From Terriglobia bacterium (GTDB lineage: Bacteria; Acidobacteriota; Terriglobia; UBA7540): 8,481 nucleotides of DNA. This document shows positions 5,039-8,481 of this stretch, in pieces. How positions within the stretch are numbered: the first letter of the stretch is position 1; every line of letters begins with the position of its first letter. The stretch covers positions 1 through 8,481 of the forward strand of contig JASHTO010000446.1 in the NCBI GenBank assembly GCA_030040515.1, read 5' to 3'. The notes beneath the pieces are model-generated. The model had not been told where the DNA came from. It saw nothing but the letters and a program-made list of their open reading frames with translations, and searched no databases. A program made the translations under genes and the position numbers.

Positions 5039-6520
5039 CTAATTGGGCAATTTCACGGTCACGGTCTTGACCTCCGTATATTGCTGGAGGCCGTATTCGC
5101 CGAGCTCGCGTCCAATGCCCGATTGCTTGAAGCCGCCGAACGGCGCCGCGGCGTCAAAGACGTCGTAGCAATTCACCCACACCGTCCCAGCGCGGACATT
5201 GTTGGCAACGGAATAGGCCTTGCCGATGTCGCGAGTCCACACGGCGGCGGCCAGCCCGTAATCGGTGCGATTTGAGCGCTCCACCACTTCTTCGACGTCC
5301 TTGAATTTCAGGATGCTCATGACGGGTCCGAAGATCTCTTCCTGCGCGATCTTCATGTTGTCCTTGACGTCGGCGAAAACCGTAGGCTCAATGAAGAATC
5401 CCTTGTTGCCCACGCGATTACCGCCGGCGAGCAGGGACGCCCCATCCTTCTTGCCGGAGTCGATGTAGCTCATGACCTTTTCAAATTGCGCGTCGTCCAC
5501 CTGCGGACCCTGTTCACTAGCGGGATCGAAGGGATTTCCCACCTTGCGTTTCTTGGCGCGCGCCACGCTCTTTTCCACGAACTCGTCATAGGCTTTGGCT
5601 TCCACAAAGAGGCGCGACCCGGCGCAGCAGCACTGGCCCTGGTTGAAGAACAGCGCGAAGTGGGCGCCCTCGATGGCGGCATCCAAATCCGCGTCGGCGA
5701 AGACGATGTTGGGGCTCTTGCCGCCCAGTTCCAGCGTAACGCGCTTGAGATTGGATTTCGCGGCAGCTTCCATAATCAGATGGCCGACTTCCGTTGAACC
5801 GGTGAAGGCCACCTTGTCAATTCCGTGATGCCAGGCGATGGCGCCGCCGGCGGTGGGTCCGTAGCCGGGGAGAATGTTTACGACGCCGGCCGGGAACCCT
5901 GCTTCAATCAGCAATTCGCCCACGCGCAAGGCAGTGAGAGGTGTCTGCTCGGCGGGCTTCAGCACAACCGTGTTGCCCGCGGCGAGCGCGGGGCCCAACT
6001 TCCAGGCCTGCATCAGCAGCGGGAAATTCCAGGGAATGATCTGGCCCACCACCCCCACGGGTTCGTGCCGGGTGTAGCAGAAATAGTCACCGGCAATGGG
6101 AATGGTCTTGCCTTGAATTTTGTCCGCCCAGCCGGCGTAGTAACGGTAGCAGCCGATGGTGAGAGGCAGGTCGGCCGCCTTGGCAACATTATAGGGCTTG
6201 CCGTTGTCGAGCGATTCCAGGCGCGCCAGCTCATCGGCATTTTTCTCGATCAAGTCGGCGAGCCGGTGGAGCAATTGGCCGCGCTCGGCGGCCGACATCT
6301 TGCGCCATGGCCCTTTTTCGAACGCCGCCCGGGCGGCATGCACCGCCTTGTCGACGTCCGCCGAATCGGCCTCCGCCACACGGCAGATTTCATCACCCGT
6401 GGCGGGATTAACGGTAGGAAAGGACTTGCCCGAAGCACTGTTTACCCATTGGTTGTTGATCAAAAGTTTCGTTGCCCGGACGGCGACGTTTGCCTCCAGG
6501 GCAACACTTGTGGTCGCCAT
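5039..6520 (-). CDS. NAD(P)-dependent aldehyde dehydrogenase (ALDH1/2-like)
   Basis: This enzyme oxidises an aldehyde to the carboxylic acid with NAD(P)+ in the cytoplasm. The 493 aa product is full length and closely follows the ALDH1/ALDH2 type. It has PWNFPLLM with Asn165 (oxyanion), LKPAEQTP with Lys188 (cofactor), FTGSTEVG at 239-246, VTLELGGKSPNI with general base Glu264, and FFNQGQCCCAGSR with catalytic Cys298 as the middle of three cysteines. It continues with EEIFGPV and PFGGFKQSG-type segments near the C-terminus. The start ATG at 6520 is supported by AAGGAGGA (6532-6525, minus strand) four bases away. A candidate promoter sits upstream and a strong terminator downstream, so it may be a single-gene unit even though three or four genes lie upstream on the same strand. 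The sequence does not reveal the aldehyde. Confidence 0.96.
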   Translation of the reverse strand: MATTSVALEANVAVRATKLLINNQWVNSASGKSFPTVNPATGDEICRVAEADSADVDKAVHAARAAFEKGPWRKMSAAERGQLLHRLADLIEKNADELARLESLDNGKPYNVAKAADLPLTIGCYRYYAGWADKIQGKTIPIAGDYFCYTRHEPVGVVGQIIPWNFPLLMQAWKLGPALAAGNTVVLKPAEQTPLTALRVGELLIEAGFPAGVVNILPGYGPTAGGAIAWHHGIDKVAFTGSTEVGHLIMEAAAKSNLKRVTLELGGKSPNIVFADADLDAAIEGAHFALFFNQGQCCCAGSRLFVEAKAYDEFVEKSVARAKKRKVGNPFDPASEQGPQVDDAQFEKVMSYIDSGKKDGASLLAGGNRVGNKGFFIEPTVFADVKDNMKIAQEEIFGPVMSILKFKDVEEVVERSNRTDYGLAAAVWTRDIGKAYSVANNVRAGTVWVNCYDVFDAAAPFGGFKQSGIGRELGEYGLQQYTEVKTVTVKLPN

Positions 6521-6556
6521 AAATTCCTCCTTAAAGTCTTAAATTGAAAATGCCGG

Positions 6557-6586
6557 AAAATACCGGACCTCTACCATTTAAAGCAA
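6557..6586 (-). promoter_or_regulatory. Candidate promoter of the aldehyde dehydrogenase gene
   Basis: On the minus strand TTGCTT (6586-6581) and TATTTT (6562-6557) are separated by 18 bases and lie about 37 bases before the start codon. Each box is a moderate match to the housekeeping consensus. The location, in the 126-base gap after the amidotransferase gene, fits an independent start of transcription. Confidence 0.4.
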
Positions 6587-6646
6587 ACACACAGGTTGAT
6601 ACAGAAACCCGTAATTTTACCTTGCTGAATCCTGTTCCGTCTTCCG

Positions 6647-7360
6647 CTACGCGCACGTGGCGGCGAGCTTCAAAGCCCAGCGGCCGAACACCTCGCCGGC
6701 CATTTCCTTCAACGCGGGCAAGCGGACCGGAATTTCCGCTGTAATCTTCCCTGTGTCGCCGCCCGCCTCGCGAAGCTCCTCACCAAAGGCCGAAAGCATG
6801 CTGGAAATCTGTTCCTGAGTTACTTCCAGGTGAAACAGAATTCCATAAGCGTTTTCCCCTAAACGGAACGCCTGGCAGGCCGTCCATTCGGACGCCGCCA
6901 AACTAACCGCCTTCCGGGGGAGCGAGAATATGTCACCGTGCCAATGAAAAGGCCAAATCTCCGAGCCAAGGCCAGCGAAGAGCGGGTCATGCTCGGCGCT
7001 TTCCGTAAGCTTTACCGCGTGCCATCCCAGCTCCTTCCGTTTCCCTTTTCTTACCTCCGCGCCCAGGACGGCTGCCAGCAACTGGCTTCCCAGGCAGACT
7101 CCCAAGACCGGTCTTCCCGCGGAAAGAGCCGATTCGATGAGGCGCATTTCATCGCGCAGGAAGGGGTATTGCGCTTCTTCATACACCCCCATCGGCCCGC
7201 CCATGACGATCAGGCCCGCCTTGCCCGCCATCTCGCCTGGCACGGGTCTGCCCGCATGAGTTTCGATGTATTCAAACCCAATTCCGTGGCTTCTCAGTGC
7301 GTCTTCAATGGTTCCCAGTGTTTCGCTGGGAGTGTGTTGAAGCACCCAGACACTTTGCAA
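6647..7360 (-). CDS. Class I glutamine amidotransferase (GMP synthase-type GATase1 domain)
   Basis: This is a free-standing class I glutamine amidotransferase domain of 237 aa. The triad is complete: Cys89 in GVCLGSQLLA, and His177 and Glu179 in ILFHLEVT. GGPMGVYEE at 54-62 forms the oxyanion region. Such proteins hydrolyse glutamine or a gamma-glutamyl compound; without a synthase partner nearby the acceptor cannot be named. The frame begins at TTG (7358-7360): an in-frame TGA lies two codons earlier, and GAAAGG (7375-7370, minus strand) stands nine bases upstream. The first strand SVWVLQH follows at once, as in relatives, so the TTG start is credible. It lies 62 bases behind the secreted protein gene on the same strand and 126 bases before the aldehyde dehydrogenase, so it may share a transcript with the former. 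PdxT in this window is of the same superfamily but clearly a different branch. Confidence 0.9.
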   Translation of the reverse strand: MQSVWVLQHTPSETLGTIEDALRSHGIGFEYIETHAGRPVPGEMAGKAGLIVMGGPMGVYEEAQYPFLRDEMRLIESALSAGRPVLGVCLGSQLLAAVLGAEVRKGKRKELGWHAVKLTESAEHDPLFAGLGSEIWPFHWHGDIFSLPRKAVSLAASEWTACQAFRLGENAYGILFHLEVTQEQISSMLSAFGEELREAGGDTGKITAEIPVRLPALKEMAGEVFGRWALKLAATCA

Positions 7361-7422
7361 CGCTCAACGCCTTTCCGCTTGCGCTCCGGCCAAATAAGCC
7401 ATTTCTCCGAGCCGTTCTCAGC

Positions 7423-7935
7423 TCAGGGAACCTTCACCACCTCGATGCTTTCCACCATGCGAATCCATCGCGCCGGCTTCTTTTCCTGTGGAACCACAAT
7501 GCGCAATGGGCCTTGCGGATCCGGCAGGGGTTTGCCGTCAACCGTGTCCGCAAGAATGATGCGCTGCGAAGCGTCGGAAAAGTCGGGGTCGAGTTCGGGC
7601 AGCGCAAAAATGACGCGATATCCGTCTTTGGCCGTCACCAGGACGTAGGTCGCCATGGCTTTGCCGCGCAATTGCCCGCCCATCGTAGCGCCGGCTTTCC
7701 GCAGAATCTCTGTAAGGGTCACTCCCTCGAATGTCCCGGTTGTACCGTGCGCACTCGCCGTCACCCTGGTCCGCGGCATCGCTGCAAGGTCCTGGAGCGT
7801 CAGATTTAAAGTTTGGGTTACAGCCCCACTTACGCGCAGGACTACGCCTGCAGAAGTTTGAGCGGGCGGCGCAGCCACATGAAGCGCCAGGAAGAGGAGT
7901 GTGCATGCCCCCATGGCCCTAAAAGCTAGCACCAT
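7423..7935 (-). CDS. Secreted sulfite-oxidase-fold (molybdopterin-binding-like) protein lacking the Mo-ligand cysteine
   Basis: The 170 aa product starts with a signal peptide: a hydrophobic stretch at about 9-22, then AAPPAQTSA-G as a likely signal peptidase I site near residue 29. The mature part follows the small oxidoreductase molybdopterin-binding domain: LRVSGAVTQTLNLTLQDLAAMP, TGTFEGVTLTEILRKAG (66-82), VTAKDGYRVIFALPEL (100-115), GKPLPDPQGPLRIVVP (134-149) and a final RWIRMVESIEVVKV. In sulfite oxidase-type enzymes the molybdenum is held by a cysteine just before the GxxL strand. Here that region reads VTASAHGTTG, and the only cysteine is in the signal peptide. It is therefore probably not a classical molybdoenzyme, perhaps a binding or structural relative. 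The start could also be Met8 (7914); AGGAG lies rather far (16 bases) from the ATG at 7935. Confidence 0.8.
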   Translation of the reverse strand: MVLAFRAMGACTLLFLALHVAAPPAQTSAGVVLRVSGAVTQTLNLTLQDLAAMPRTRVTASAHGTTGTFEGVTLTEILRKAGATMGGQLRGKAMATYVLVTAKDGYRVIFALPELDPDFSDASQRIILADTVDGKPLPDPQGPLRIVVPQEKKPARWIRMVESIEVVKVP

Positions 7936-8000
7936 TCCCGGGCATTGACAACTCCTAAAGCTGGGCCGGCAAGGTGAGCAAGGTACGAGCCAGGGGGCGC

Positions 8001-8020
8001 TCAGGGCGCGTCAGGGCGCG
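8001..8020. repeat. Perfect 10-base tandem duplication
   Basis: TCAGGGCGCG occurs twice head to tail. On the minus strand it supplies the last codons (RPDAP) and TGA of the 103 aa frame. Because the unit is not a multiple of three, gaining or losing one copy shifts the frame and would change the C-terminus. Confidence 0.9.
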
Positions 8021-8312
8021 GTTTTCTTACGAAGGATGAAAACGACGGTATCGACGTCGACTGCGTCGAGACCGTCCGCTGAACTTTCAATGTCTGCCCG
8101 TCCCCGGAGAGCGTCCATCGTTCCTTGCTGCTGAGGGCCAGGCGGGTTTGGCCATTATTGCTTTCCGTGTATGCGATTGACAGCTCCAGAGACTTTCCAC
8201 CCTTCGACCACTTGGCCATGAGTTGGACATCGCCTTGGCCACTGATATGATCGGTGGTCTTTTTCCCGTCCAAATTGTAAGTAGCCTGGGAAGGGACGGT
8301 TTGCAGTGCCAT
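8001..8312 (-). CDS. Short lipocalin-like beta-rich protein or remnant
   Basis: The 103 aa frame reads TYNLDGKKTTDHISGQGDVQLMAKWSKGGKSLELSIAYTE, then KERWTLSGDGQTLKVQRTVST. This alternation of short strands is what I recall from the C-terminal half of small secreted beta-barrel proteins of Acidobacteria (GTW...YNLDGKE...AKWEGKKL...ETWSLSADGKTLTV). The N-terminal half and signal peptide usual for such proteins are missing: an in-frame TAG (8322-8324) stands three codons before the ATG, and no Shine-Dalgarno is visible. It is either a short gene or, as likely, the 3' part of a broken one. Its last codons and TGA lie in a perfect 10-base tandem duplication (8001-8020). Coding character is believable; completeness is doubtful. 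Confidence 0.55.
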   Translation of the reverse strand: MALQTVPSQATYNLDGKKTTDHISGQGDVQLMAKWSKGGKSLELSIAYTESNNGQTRLALSSKERWTLSGDGQTLKVQRTVSTQSTSIPSFSSFVRKPRPDAP

Positions 8313-8321
8313 GGCGCCGGG

Positions 8322-8481
8322 CTAATTGCTGCCTGGAGTCGCTTCGCCCCTCGTGCCACCACTCCTGGCCGATAAGCCGTTCGCGGCTTTCGAGCCCTGC
8401 GACTGCGCGTTGAGTTGGGCTTGGAGAGCGTTGGTATTTCCAGAACCCTGTTCACTGGTGTCGACGGCGCCGCCGGGTTGA
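8322..8481 (-). CDS. Possible C-terminal fragment of a gene entering from the right edge
   Basis: In the frame of the 103 aa protein, and ending at the TAG 8322-8324, the sequence is open to the window edge and reads a 52-residue tail rich in Gln, Ser, Gly, Ala and Asn (for example NALQAQLNAQSQG). No domain is recognisable. It could be the disordered end of a separate upstream gene, leaving nine bases to the next ATG. Alternatively the TAG could be a nonsense mutation splitting one longer gene. The segment is too short and low in complexity to be sure it is coding. Confidence 0.35.
   Translation of the reverse strand, partial: QPGGAVDTSEQGSGNTNALQAQLNAQSQGSKAANGLSARSGGTRGEATPGSN

Noticed and set aside
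2..6520. A pathway joining the decarboxylase and the aldehyde dehydrogenase (amine to acid)
   Set aside because: The genes are on opposite strands, about 3.5 kb apart, with no amine oxidase or transaminase and with unrelated genes between them. Proximity alone does not support it.
5825..6547. 240-codon open frame on the plus strand over the aldehyde dehydrogenase start
   Set aside because: It is antisense to well-supported dehydrogenase codons, has no recognisable domain or ribosome binding site, and covers the promoter region.
7936..8000. Promoter or terminator between the two small minus-strand genes
   Set aside because: There is no clear hairpin with T-run and no convincing pair of promoter boxes in this 65-base gap, so co-transcription is left open.
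8087..8455. 122-codon minus-strand frame overlapping the lipocalin-like ORF
   Set aside because: It is Arg/Pro/Ser-rich in the manner of an out-of-frame shadow. The overlapping 103 aa frame has the better beta-strand pattern and a family resemblance.

Overview
The window is a GC-rich bacterial chromosomal segment. The gene families, the dispersed palindromic repeat and the style of the small proteins suggest Acidobacteriota (soil or peat type). That placement is an impression from protein style, not a computed assignment.

Left block, + strand (2-4904): a group II PLP-dependent decarboxylase whose frame runs off the left edge; pdxS 14 bases behind it with a strong ribosome binding site; then pdxT, a low-molecular-weight phosphatase-like protein, and a small soluble hypothetical protein. 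PdxS and PdxT are the two halves of the DXP-independent pyridoxal 5'-phosphate synthase. The block therefore holds a complete PLP synthase beside a PLP-using enzyme. pdxS and pdxT are usually adjacent, but here a hicB-hicA toxin-antitoxin pair lies between them on the opposite strand.

The 3' end of pdxT runs into a nested palindromic repeat (3658-3798). The repeat supplies the last codons and the stop of pdxT, which marks it as a probable small non-autonomous mobile or REP-like element.

Right block, - strand (5039-8481, read right to left): a possible C-terminal tail of a gene entering from the right edge; a short lipocalin-like orphan domain; a secreted small protein of the sulfite-oxidase/molybdopterin fold that lacks the metal-binding cysteine; a class I glutamine amidotransferase starting at TTG; and an NAD(P)-dependent aldehyde dehydrogenase with its own candidate promoter and a strong GC hairpin terminator. 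The two blocks converge at about 4905-5038.

I see no tRNA, rRNA, CRISPR array, transposase or phage genes. Most genes are ordinary housekeeping or metabolic types. The parts worth a second look are the hicBA interruption of pdxST, the repeat that rewrites the PdxT C-terminus, and the decayed-looking or cofactor-less small proteins at the right.
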